DNA of 64,000 nt from positions 248,001 to 312,000 of the forward strand of contig MSXP01000005.1 in the NCBI GenBank assembly GCA_002083635.1, given 5' to 3'. Shown here in pieces: positions 44,753 to 52,627 of the stretch (its first letter is position 1; the number at the start of each line of letters is the position of its first letter). The translations under genes were made by a program, and so were the position numbers. Origin of the DNA: Proteobacteria bacterium ST_bin12. Lineage in GTDB: Bacteria; Pseudomonadota; Gammaproteobacteria; Burkholderiales; Methylophilaceae. Under the pieces are notes generated by a model, which saw only the letters and a list, made by a program, of their open reading frames with translations, searched no databases and had not been told where the DNA came from.

Positions 44753-45653
44753 AGTAGTTGCCTACATCGACATTTTCTAATACTGCAATCGCATCATCAG
44801 TTAATACCGCTAGCGAGCAATATAGTGAAACCAAATATGATGCGATGGCTTTGTGGTTAATACCCATAAAGCGTACAGATAACCCCATTGATTGTTGGCC
44901 TGGCAAGTTTGGCTGATATAGCCCTACTACGCCTTGACGACTTTCACCTGTGCGCAATAATAATATGTTAGTTTTACCTTTAGTCACTCTTAATTTATCG
45001 CAAGGAATGATAGGAAAGCCACGCCATGTGATGAACTGTGATCCAAATAATGAAACCGTTGGTGGCGGTACACCGCGACGTGTGCATTCACGACCAAATG
45101 CAGCAATGGCTTGTGGGTGTGCTAAAAAGAATGCGGGTTCTTTCCAAACTTTAGATAATAGTTCATCAAAGTCATCTGGTGTAGGAGCGCCAGTGCGAGA
45201 TTTTACGCGTTGTGAAGCAGCAACGTTGTTTAGCAAACCATATTCAGCATTGTTAATCAATTCGCTTTCTTGGCGTTCTTTTACTACTTCAATGGTTAAG
45301 CGTAATTGCTCTTTGATTTGATTGTGCGGGCTACTATAAAGGTCAGAAACACGTGTGTGCACATCAACCACAGTGTTTACAGCGTTTAATACATATTCAC
45401 GGCCCCACTCTTCGTAGTCGACAAAGGTATTCGGCAATTCACGTTCATCTTTTGCTGAGCAATCGACTTCAATCGCACCAGGATTCTTAGCTTTGTTTAC
45501 TCGGTAAATACCTGCTTCAACTGGCACCCAATGTAATAAATGTACCAGCCAACGTGGTGTAATAATATCCAGCATTGGTACCGTTTTGGTAGCATTGGCA
45601 AGCGTGCGTGCGGCGACATCATTTAATGCGGTTTGAATTTGCTGTTCTGCCAT
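44739..45653 (-). CDS. Family 2A encapsulin shell protein (SrpI-like)
   Basis: Forms a protein nanocompartment of HK97 fold. The 304-residue protein has the family 2A pattern: N-terminal arm QTALNDVAARTLANATKTVPML, then PRWLVHLLHWVPVEAGIYRVNK, ERELPNTFVDYEEWGREYVLNAVNTVVDVHTRVSDLYSSP (abbreviated), ERQESELINNAEYGLLNN, PDDFDELLSKVWKEPAFFLAHPQAIAAFGREC, TRRGVPPPTVSLFGSQFITWRGFPIIPCDKL and ILLLRTGESRQGVVGLYQPNLPG. GGAG precedes the ATG. With the desulfurase and serine acetyltransferase it forms the known sulfur-storage operon type. Confidence 0.94.
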   Translation of the reverse strand: MAEQQIQTALNDVAARTLANATKTVPMLDIITPRWLVHLLHWVPVEAGIYRVNKAKNPGAIEVDCSAKDERELPNTFVDYEEWGREYVLNAVNTVVDVHTRVSDLYSSPHNQIKEQLRLTIEVVKERQESELINNAEYGLLNNVAASQRVKSRTGAPTPDDFDELLSKVWKEPAFFLAHPQAIAAFGRECTRRGVPPPTVSLFGSQFITWRGFPIIPCDKLRVTKGKTNILLLRTGESRQGVVGLYQPNLPGQQSMGLSVRFMGINHKAIASYLVSLYCSLAVLTDDAIAVLENVDVGNYYDYK

Positions 45654-45675
45654 GTAAATCTCCTATTAATATTGG

Positions 45676-46686
45676 CTAATGTGTTTGAGTAATTTCTGAT
45701 GAATTGATTGGGTTAAGTTTGTTTGCTATTAAAGGGCTTGCTTGTGTTTGCGCCTGCGTAATATTGCTATTTTCTGGCACACTGCGCGTCAGCCATACAT
45801 TGCCGCCAATTGCAGAGCCTTTGCCAATCGTGATGCGGCCCAGCACTGTTGCTCCCGCGTAAATCACCACATCATCTTCTACAATTGGATGGCGTGCATG
45901 ACTTTTTAACAAATTGCCATTTTCATCGGTAGGAAAACGTTTTGCGCCTAAAGTGACGGCTTGATAAATACGCACATGCTTGCCGATAATTGTCGTTTCG
46001 CCAATTACAACGCCTGTACCATGATCAATAAAAAAGCTCTCATCAATCTGCGCGCCCGGATGAATATCAATACCAGTCGCAGAATGCGCGATTTCTGAAA
46101 TCATGCGTGCAATCAACGGCAAACCTAATTTGTGCAATACATTCGCAAGCCTATAGTGCGTAATTGCGAGAATACCTGGATAACACACCAGCACTTCATC
46201 AACACTTCTTGCAGCTGGGTCGCCTTCAAAAGCTGCTTTGATATCGGTATCTAATAACAGTCGAATTGTAGGTAGTTGCTGGGCAAACTCTTTCACTATT
46301 TCTAGTGGTGTTTTTAAGGCATTTTGAGTGTTAAATTGGTGCTCGGTCGGCAGTTGATTCAATGAGTCAGCGGCGAAATTCAGCTCCAATTTCACTTGCG
46401 TCACTAAATCACGTAAGACCACATCTAAAGTATGTCCCACAAAATAATCGACACCTTCATCTTTTAAATCGGGCAATCCTAAACGATTAGGAAACAAAGC
46501 AGCGGCTAAACCTTCTACGATGGATTGCAACACTTTGCGAGCAGGCAATTTCGGCGGTTTATCGCGACGCTTTCTATGCTCTAGTGAAGACAAACGCAAA
46601 TCGCGCAGAGCGCTGACAATTTCACCAATACCTAAATCATTGCTGTCGGCTATCGGTGAAAACTGTTGATCTGAATTTATTTTCAT
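45676..46686 (-). CDS. Serine O-acetyltransferase (EpsC/CysE type)
   Basis: Makes O-acetylserine, the acceptor of sulfide in cysteine synthesis. I begin at the ATG at 46684-46686 (MKINSDQQFS); an upstream frame to 46734 adds 16 residues with no good context. The 336-residue protein has the N-terminal helical domain typical of the EpsC subtype (LRDLRLSSLEHRKRRDKPPKLPARKVL) and a C-terminal left-handed hexapeptide beta-helix: GIDIHPGAQIDESFFIDHGTGVVIGETTIIGKHVRIYQAVTLGAKRF, then HPIVEDDVVIYAGATVLGRITIGKGSAIGGNVW. Catalytic His in the DHGTG segment is present. Its stop is 22 bp before the encapsulin start; the three genes form one operon, preceded by an attenuator-like leader. Confidence 0.92.
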   Translation of the reverse strand: MKINSDQQFSPIADSNDLGIGEIVSALRDLRLSSLEHRKRRDKPPKLPARKVLQSIVEGLAAALFPNRLGLPDLKDEGVDYFVGHTLDVVLRDLVTQVKLELNFAADSLNQLPTEHQFNTQNALKTPLEIVKEFAQQLPTIRLLLDTDIKAAFEGDPAARSVDEVLVCYPGILAITHYRLANVLHKLGLPLIARMISEIAHSATGIDIHPGAQIDESFFIDHGTGVVIGETTIIGKHVRIYQAVTLGAKRFPTDENGNLLKSHARHPIVEDDVVIYAGATVLGRITIGKGSAIGGNVWLTRSVPENSNITQAQTQASPLIANKLNPINSSEITQTH

Positions 46687-46754
46687 TAAGTTTTTCTCAA
46701 GTACTTTTTGCCAAAAACAACGCGGCGCTCGCAATATCCCAAATCGTTAAAAAC

Positions 46755-46787
46755 AAAAAAGCCAGCGGTCTACTCGACTCGCTGGCT
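46755..46787 (-). terminator. Leader terminator upstream of the serine acetyltransferase (attenuator candidate)
   Basis: On the minus strand AGCCAGCG and CGCTGGCT form a perfect 8-bp stem (46787-46780 with 46767-46760), followed by six T. It lies about 70 bases before the acetyltransferase ATG, so read-through is needed for operon expression. Confidence 0.75.
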
Positions 46788-46835
46788 TCCGGTTGTCCGG
46801 TCAGCACACGCTAACACACTCATTAAAACAGCCAT
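46770..46835 (-). CDS. Candidate leader peptide upstream of serine acetyltransferase
   Basis: A 21-codon ORF from the ATG at 46833-46835 to a TAG at 46770-46772; a second in-frame ATG lies four codons later (product MSVLACADRTTGSQRVE). Its stop codon falls in the loop of the leader terminator, and a CCGG-ACAA-CCGG hairpin lies inside it. It contains one cysteine codon. The geometry suggests that translation of the leader controls formation of the terminator. The ribosome site is weak (AAGAAA). Peptide expression is unproven. Confidence 0.45.
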   Translation of the reverse strand: MAVLMSVLACADRTTGSQRVE

Positions 46836-47096
46836 TTAGTTTTCTTAAACAGCTTTTAGGTTATTGGGTTTGGTATTGTTTTACCACCTTATTTTAACTT
46901 TTTTCTAAGATTCACTCATTAATATCTGTTTTAATATACCAGATAAAAAAATCGCTGCAAGTGATTTAAAGAGGTATTAATGCATTTTTCTTATATTACC
47001 TTTAAGCATAAACATATCATTTATTATTCTTTTACATTATTTAAGTCCTCGCGTAAAGTGCGCTTATTCTGAATTTAAAAAACAAAGGCGGTTGTC
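46836..47096. other. Divergent intergenic region before sulfate-binding protein 2 and the encapsulin operon
   Basis: Strongly AT-rich stretch holding the presumed promoters of the leader (minus strand) and of sbp copy 2 (plus strand, ribosome site AAAGGCGG before the ATG at 47097). No gene is seen. Confidence 0.4.
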
Positions 47097-48095
47097 ATGT
47101 TTAAAAAAATAAGCTTAGTTAGTGCAATCTTCTCAGCAGGCATATTACTGTCTACAAATGCCTTTGCAGACAGCACATTGTTAAATGTTTCGTACGATGT
47201 AACGCGCGAATTCTATAAGGATTTGAATCCTGCATTTATCAAATTTTGGAAGCAGAAAACTGGCGAAACGGTAACGATTAATCAATCGCATGGCGGTTCA
47301 GCTAAACAAGCGCGCTCTGTTGCTGATGGTCTTGAAGCAGATATTATCAGCATGAACCAATCACCCGATATTGATATTCTGCACGACCGCGCGAAATTAA
47401 TCCCTAAAGATTGGCAAAAACGTCTGCCACATGCCAGTTCGCCCACTTCTTCAACTATCGTATTTTTAGTGCGGCAAGGTAACCCCAAGCAAATTAAAGA
47501 TTGGGACGATTTAATCAAACCTGGTGTCGCGGCAGTTATTCCAAACCCCAAAACTTCAGGCAACGGTAAATATAGTTATCTTGCGGCCTGGGGCTATGTG
47601 CTTAAAAAAGGCGGCAATGATGCGCAAGCGAAAGAATTTGTCAGCAAATTGTTTAAGAACGTGCCTGTATTAGATACAGGCGGTCGCGGCGCAACCACCA
47701 CCTTTGCACAACGTGAAATTGGCGACGTTTTATTGACTTTTGAAAACGAAGTGAATCTAATTAATAAAGAATTAGGCAATAAATTTGATGTTGTTTACCC
47801 AAAATCTAGCATTCTGGCGGAAAACCCAATTGCGGTTGTGGACAAATATATCGATAAACACAAAACGCGCGAAGTTGCAGAAGCTTATGCGGATTTTCAT
47901 TATTCTGAAACTGGGCAGGAAATTGCTGCTAAGCATTACATCAGGCCCAGCTTAGAAACTGTATTGGCAAAACACAGTGCGAATTTTAAAGCGATTGATT
48001 TATTTAGCGTGGATGAAGTATTTGGTGGCTGGGCAAAAGCACAAAAAACACATTTTGCCGATGGCGGTAGCTTTGACTCGATTTACAGTAAGTGA
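47097..48095 (+). CDS. sbp: Periplasmic sulfate-binding protein (second copy)
   Basis: Paralogue of the protein at 40410, also 332 residues, with signal peptide (about 1-24) and the same motif order: LLNVSYDVTREFYKDLNPAF, NQSHGGSAKQARSVADGLEADII, LIPKDWQKRLPHASSPTSSTIVFLVRQGN, VIPNPKTSGNGKYSYLAAWGY, VLDTGGRGATTTFAQREIGDVL. It heads the cluster EAL protein, cysT, cysW, cysA and is divergent from the encapsulin operon. Two binding proteins for one permease may differ in affinity or in preference for sulfate against thiosulfate; the sequence does not decide. Confidence 0.94.
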   Translation: MFKKISLVSAIFSAGILLSTNAFADSTLLNVSYDVTREFYKDLNPAFIKFWKQKTGETVTINQSHGGSAKQARSVADGLEADIISMNQSPDIDILHDRAKLIPKDWQKRLPHASSPTSSTIVFLVRQGNPKQIKDWDDLIKPGVAAVIPNPKTSGNGKYSYLAAWGYVLKKGGNDAQAKEFVSKLFKNVPVLDTGGRGATTTFAQREIGDVLLTFENEVNLINKELGNKFDVVYPKSSILAENPIAVVDKYIDKHKTREVAEAYADFHYSETGQEIAAKHYIRPSLETVLAKHSANFKAIDLFSVDEVFGGWAKAQKTHFADGGSFDSIYSK

Positions 48096-48131
48096 GCAAC
48101 CAAGACTTAACACTAAAAAGGATATAAAAAA

Positions 48132-49037
48132 ATGGCAGATATAGAAAATAAAAATCAGAAAAATAAAGAACTGAGAATTGCACATACGCACATTGAGCAA
48201 CTGAGATTACAACTCAAAGAATCCTTGTTTTTAGAGCTGGACGAATACGGTTTGGCTGAACAATCGACGGGCGAATTCAACAGTACCTTTTTAGGCGTGC
48301 AATTAAACAGCGCTTTTCAGCCGATATACGACAGCTTGGCGGGCGATTTATTTGGTCACGAAGCTTTGTTACGACCATCTTTAGGTGGCGAATTGCCCAG
48401 CACATCTGATTTCGCCTACAGCTACGCTGCGCAATCAGGTAAATTAGTACCATTCGATCGCGTCAGCCGTGCTTTGCATGTGCTGAATTTCAGACAGATT
48501 TTTGCCGAAAACGGTTTGTTGTTTTTAACAGTGCATCCCAATCTTTTAATTTCTGTTAATGCGCATGGCAAAGTATTTGAACGTATATTACATGCCAATT
48601 CTGTGCCCACAGACCGCGTGGTGATTCAAATTGATGAAGGTTTAGTTGCACAAGATAAGCCGTTGATTGAAGCGATTCAAAATTATCGTGACCGCGGTTA
48701 TCGCATCGCACTTGAGCATTTTGGCAACACCCATTCGCATATCGACCGTCTTTGGAAACTGGCGCCAGATTTTGTTAAGTTAGACAGCAGCCTCATTCAG
48801 CAAGCCCAAACCAATGACCATTTATACAAAATTCTGCCAAGCTTGATCAGCGGCGTGAAAGAGCTGGACGCGCGCGCGGTGATAACTGGAGTTGAAACGC
48901 AAACGCAGTTAAATATTGCCATTGAAAGTGGCGCAACATTACTACAGGGTGATTTTCTGGGGAAAGCAGTGGCAGCAAAAGAGCTGCAAAAAGTGCATGT
49001 TTCTAATGCATTAAGTAACAAATTACACGCAGCTTAA
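48132..49037 (+). CDS. Degenerate EAL-domain protein inside the sulfate transporter operon
   Basis: A 301-residue cytoplasmic protein with an N-terminal helical extension (about 1-55, charged and coiled) and an EAL-type barrel. The first EAL glutamate is there (GHEALLRP), as are VKLD, GVET and LLQGDF. But the metal and catalytic positions are changed: the usual NLS is TVHPNLL, the EITE pair is QIDEG, and the DDFG aspartates are EH (IALEHFG). So c-di-GMP hydrolysis is unlikely and a binding or purely structural role is more probable. It lies between sbp and cysT with AAAGGA before the start, presumably cotranscribed. Confidence 0.85.
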   Translation: MADIENKNQKNKELRIAHTHIEQLRLQLKESLFLELDEYGLAEQSTGEFNSTFLGVQLNSAFQPIYDSLAGDLFGHEALLRPSLGGELPSTSDFAYSYAAQSGKLVPFDRVSRALHVLNFRQIFAENGLLFLTVHPNLLISVNAHGKVFERILHANSVPTDRVVIQIDEGLVAQDKPLIEAIQNYRDRGYRIALEHFGNTHSHIDRLWKLAPDFVKLDSSLIQQAQTNDHLYKILPSLISGVKELDARAVITGVETQTQLNIAIESGATLLQGDFLGKAVAAKELQKVHVSNALSNKLHAA

Positions 49038-49084
49038 TTGGCATAAACGCAGCGACTTATCGCTAAAAAATGGATTGAATTTAT

Positions 49085-49915
49085 ATGGCAAAGCAAAAAA
49101 ACGTGCTTCCTGGTTTTAATTTATCTCTAGGATTTACAATTTTTTATCTCAGTTTGATTGTGCTGATTCCACTGTCGGCCGCGTTTATTAAAACCACCGA
49201 AATGAGTTTCAATGAGTTTTGGACGGTGGTGAGCGCGCCAAGGGTGGTCGCGTCTTATCAGTTAACGTTTGGCGCATCGTTAATTGGCGCACTCATTAAC
49301 GCAGTTTTTGGACTACTTACCGCATGGGTTTTGGTGCGCTACACTTTTCCGGGGAAAAAAATTATTGATGCGTTGGTCGATTTACCATTTGCGTTACCAA
49401 CTGCGGTGGCGGGAATTGCGCTAACCGCAGTGTATTCAGGCAATGGCTGGATTGGTCAGTGGCTAGAACCGCTCGGCATTAAGGTTGCATTTACACCAAT
49501 CGGCGTGATTGTTGCGCTTACTTTTATTGGCTTGCCATTTGTGGTGCGCACTGTGCAGCCTGTGCTAGAAGATTTAGAAGCTGAAACCGAAGAAGCTGCG
49601 GCCAGCTTGGGCGCGAATCGTTGGCAAACATTTACAAAAATTATTTTTCCTGCCATTTGGCCAGCTTTGCTAACAGGCTTTGCTTTAGCCTTTGCCAGAG
49701 CGATTGGTGAATATGGTTCAGTGATTTTTATTGCAGGCAATGTGCCTTTCGTATCTGAAATCACGCCACTGATTATTATTACTAAACTGGAACAGTATGA
49801 ATATGCCAGTGCAACAGCGGTCGCCGTAGTGATGCTGGTAATTTCATTTTTGCTATTATTTGCGATTAATGGCTTGCAATGGTGGGTGAATCGCCGTGCC
49901 AGCGCACTTAGTTAA
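49085..49915 (+). CDS. cysT: Sulfate/thiosulfate ABC transporter permease CysT
   Basis: One of the two membrane subunits of the sulfate importer. The 276-residue protein has six hydrophobic segments and the permease coupling loop EEAAASLGANRWQTFTKIIFPAIWPALLTGFALAFARAIGEYGSVIFIAG (EAA motif, about 166-215; only partial quote). VDLPFALPTAVAGIALTAVYS is also typical. It partners with CysW and CysA downstream and the binding proteins upstream. Confidence 0.95.
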   Translation: MAKQKNVLPGFNLSLGFTIFYLSLIVLIPLSAAFIKTTEMSFNEFWTVVSAPRVVASYQLTFGASLIGALINAVFGLLTAWVLVRYTFPGKKIIDALVDLPFALPTAVAGIALTAVYSGNGWIGQWLEPLGIKVAFTPIGVIVALTFIGLPFVVRTVQPVLEDLEAETEEAAASLGANRWQTFTKIIFPAIWPALLTGFALAFARAIGEYGSVIFIAGNVPFVSEITPLIIITKLEQYEYASATAVAVVMLVISFLLLFAINGLQWWVNRRASALS

Positions 49916-49951
49916 CACATCAATCATACGCAAAAATAAAAGGAACAATCA

Positions 49952-50851
49952 ATGTCAATTTCAACCACATTACCTGCGTCGCAGTACAGCAGTTATCAGA
50001 ACAAAGTGGCTCGTAGCCGTGCCACATCTGAGCCAGCTTGGGTGCGCTGGACGCTGATTTCCACTGTATTGCTATTTTTAACCTTGTTTTTAATTGTCCC
50101 ACTGGCGGCGGTTTTTACTGAAGCCTTACGCAAAGGGCTTGATACTTATATCACCGCACTAAGTGACCCAGATGCCTTGTCATCTATCAAACTCACATTA
50201 ATCGCAGCGGCCATCGCGGTACCACTTAATTTGGTGTTTGGTGTCGCCGCTGCATGGGCAATCGCTAAGTTTGAGTTTCGTGGTAAGAGCATACTCATTA
50301 CTTTAATCGATTTACCGTTTGCGGTTTCACCAGTCATTGCAGGTTTGATTTATGTGTTGATTTTTGGTTTGCAAGGCTGGTTTGGTTCAAACTTGCTGGA
50401 TCACGACATCAAAGTCATTTTTGCTATCCCTGGCATTGTGTTAGCCACTATATTTGTTACTTTCCCATTTGTTGCGCGCGAGTTGATTCCTTTAATGCAA
50501 GCGCAAGGCAAAGAGGAAGAAGAAGCAGGCTTGGTGTTGGGCGCTTCTGGTTGGCAGATTTTATGGCGCATCACTTTGCCCAATGTGAAATGGGGGTTGT
50601 TATACGGTGTGATTTTAACCAATGCGCGCGCCATGGGCGAGTTCGGCGCGGTCTCGGTGGTTTCTGGACATATTCGTGGGCTGACTAACACATTACCTTT
50701 GCATGTTGAGATTTTATATAACGAATATAACTACGCAGCAGCTTTTGCGGTTGCTTCATTACTCGCCATATTGGCGCTGGTGACGCTGGTGCTGAAAAGT
50801 TTTGTGGAGTGGAAAGTAGCGCGCGATGCGCAGATTGATGAGAAATCCTGA
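49952..50851 (+). CDS. cysW: Sulfate/thiosulfate ABC transporter permease CysW
   Basis: Second permease subunit. The 299-residue protein has six hydrophobic segments, the IDLPFAVSPVIAGLIYVLIFG segment and the EAA-type loop EEEAGLVLGASGWQILWRITLPNVKWGLLYGVILTNARAMGEFGAVSVVSGHIRG (partial). RBS-like AAAGGAAC precedes the ATG. It starts 36 bp after cysT and heterodimerises with it. The N-terminal 25 residues are hydrophilic, longer than in E. coli. Confidence 0.95.
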   Translation: MSISTTLPASQYSSYQNKVARSRATSEPAWVRWTLISTVLLFLTLFLIVPLAAVFTEALRKGLDTYITALSDPDALSSIKLTLIAAAIAVPLNLVFGVAAAWAIAKFEFRGKSILITLIDLPFAVSPVIAGLIYVLIFGLQGWFGSNLLDHDIKVIFAIPGIVLATIFVTFPFVARELIPLMQAQGKEEEEAGLVLGASGWQILWRITLPNVKWGLLYGVILTNARAMGEFGAVSVVSGHIRGLTNTLPLHVEILYNEYNYAAAFAVASLLAILALVTLVLKSFVEWKVARDAQIDEKS

Positions 50852-50930
50852 TAAAAACCTTGTTACTAAGTATTAAGTTAAAACAGACTTAACCATTAAA
50901 AATGATGAAAAAATTAAACTGGATTAAAAC

Positions 50931-51992
50931 ATGAGCATTGAGATTAAAAATATCAGAAAAAACTTTGGCAGCTTTAGCGCGCTAAATGATGTGAGTTTGG
51001 ACGTGCCTAGCGGTGAGTTAGTCGCTCTGCTTGGCCCATCGGGTTGCGGCAAAACAACCTTGCTACGAATTATCGCAGGGCTTGAAACGCCAGATTCAGG
51101 CAGCATTCATTTTCATGGTGCTGATGCAACTGCGCAAAAAGTGCGCGAGCGCCAAGTCGGTTTTGTGTTTCAACATTACGCCTTGTTTCGCCATATGACG
51201 GTGTTTGAAAATGTCGCATTCGGTTTGCGCGTGCGTCCAAAAGAAACGCGACCAACAGATGCTGAAATTAAAAGACGCGTACATGAACTGCTTGAACTTG
51301 TACAATTAGACTGGCTGGCAGACCGTTATCCACCGCAATTATCAGGTGGCCAACGTCAACGTATCGCATTGGCGCGTGCGCTGGCGGTAGAGCCAAAAGT
51401 ATTGTTGCTGGATGAACCATTTGGTGCGTTGGATGCGAAAGTGCGCAAAGAATTACGCCGCTGGTTACGCCGCCTGCATGATGAATTGCACATTACCAGC
51501 ATTTTTGTAACACACGACCAAGAAGAAGCACTAGAAGTATCTGACCGCGTAGTCGTGATTAACAAAGGTCAAATTGAGCAAATTGGTTCGCCGCAGGAAG
51601 TTTACGATCACCCAGTGTCACCTTTTGTGTATCAATTTTTGGGCAATGTGAATCAGTTTCATAGCCAGATTCATCAAGGTGAAGTGAATATTGGCGGCGT
51701 AGGCTTAAAGATTAATGCGCATCATGATACCAATCATAGCGCTGGCTTGGCCTATGTGCGCCCGCATGATATTGAAATCTATAAAGTAAGAAATGGCGAA
51801 GCGCCTGCTTTTGAGGCGGTCATTCATTACATTCATGCAATTGGTCCACTTGTTAGGCTGGAACTGCAACGTGCCGACCAAGAGGATTTGATTGAAGCGG
51901 AGCTGACGCAAGAACGCTTTCGCGAATTGGGTTTAAGCCAAGGTGAAAATGTATTTGTTTACCCTAGAAATGTGCGGGTATTTTTAAATTAG
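50931..51992 (+). CDS. cysA: Sulfate/thiosulfate ABC transporter ATPase CysA
   Basis: ATPase of the sulfate importer. The 353-residue protein has Walker A GPSGCGKTT (about 35-43), a Q-loop VGFVFQHYALFRHM, the ABC signature LSGGQRQRIALARALA (about 135-150), Walker B LLLDEPFGALD (about 157-167), the H-loop VTHD, and a C-terminal TOBE-like domain (about 240-353) typical of this subfamily. Intergenic distance to cysW is 79 bp. It ends the plus-strand transport operon; a katG relic follows on the other strand and a terminator lies at 52532. Confidence 0.96.
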   Translation: MSIEIKNIRKNFGSFSALNDVSLDVPSGELVALLGPSGCGKTTLLRIIAGLETPDSGSIHFHGADATAQKVRERQVGFVFQHYALFRHMTVFENVAFGLRVRPKETRPTDAEIKRRVHELLELVQLDWLADRYPPQLSGGQRQRIALARALAVEPKVLLLDEPFGALDAKVRKELRRWLRRLHDELHITSIFVTHDQEEALEVSDRVVVINKGQIEQIGSPQEVYDHPVSPFVYQFLGNVNQFHSQIHQGEVNIGGVGLKINAHHDTNHSAGLAYVRPHDIEIYKVRNGEAPAFEAVIHYIHAIGPLVRLELQRADQEDLIEAELTQERFRELGLSQGENVFVYPRNVRVFLN

Positions 51993-52008
51993 GCGATACC
52001 TCCGACTT

Positions 52009-52405
52009 TCACTCAGAGTGTGAACCAAAAACTAAATCTACAGGTGTTGCTGTCCACTTCACCTGTTTAGTTTTGCGATCTAATCCTTTGTACAAATCTT
52101 CGTTGGAAGATTTCTTCCACTCTGTGGACATATCAAGCAGGTTTACAAAGAAATCATTGCTTAATGTGCCTGGTCGGCTTGTCAACACGCCATGTTTGCG
52201 CCATCACTATTTGCATTTAACGCACGCATACCACCAACTAATGCCGTCATTTCTGTCACATTTAAATTAAGCAGATTGGCTTTTTCCACCAACATTTCGG
52301 CTGGTGATAAACGGCTGTCCGCGCTGTAATAATTGCGGAAACCGTCAGCGGTTGGTTTTAAGAACTCAAACGATTGCACATCGGTTTGCGCTTGCGATTG
52401 GGCTT
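52009..52405 (-). pseudogene. katG: katG remnant (catalase-peroxidase C-terminal fragment)
   Basis: Minus-strand sequence gives a broken copy of the KatG C-terminal domain: QTDVQSFEFLKPTADGFRN and KANLLNLNVTEMTALVGGMRAL in one frame, then after about 52198 a shift to GVLTSRPGTLSNDFF, NLLDMSTEWKKSSNEDL and KWTATPVDLVFGSHSE in another. A single missing base at the AAC-CAT junction explains the shift. A stop codon precedes the fragment and its last ~40 residues are absent. The rest of the gene is gone. It lies between the sulfate operon and the GGDEF-EAL gene. Confidence 0.8.
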
Positions 52406-52627
52406 ATCCATGATTCAAACCATGAAAAAACCATGAGCCAGAAATAGGAAAATTGCTTACTGCTGACCGATTAATTCATTGGTCAAGTTGGCGTTTTTAC
52501 AGACGGGATGGAATGCTTTTAGTTGAACTTTCGCAGCGTTAACTTCAGCTTAGCTGCGTTTTTTAAGGGAATTAGCTGGGTTGATATTGACTTGCTGTAG
52601 ATGAATAATTGCTTTTTTCAATCATAC
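52406..52627. other. Intergenic region beyond the katG remnant
   Basis: No gene is supported. It contains an intrinsic terminator on the plus strand (52532-52564) and a TGACC/GGTCA inverted repeat near 52475-52496. Confidence 0.4.
52532..52564 (+). terminator. Plus-strand terminator
   Basis: CGCAGC (52532-52537) pairs with GCTGCG (52553-52558), loop of 15, followed by six T. It probably ends read-through from the cysT-cysW-cysA operon. Confidence 0.7.

Noticed and set aside
52073..52270. 65-aa plus-strand frame over the katG remnant
   Set aside because: Antisense to recognisable katG sequence; no sign of coding.
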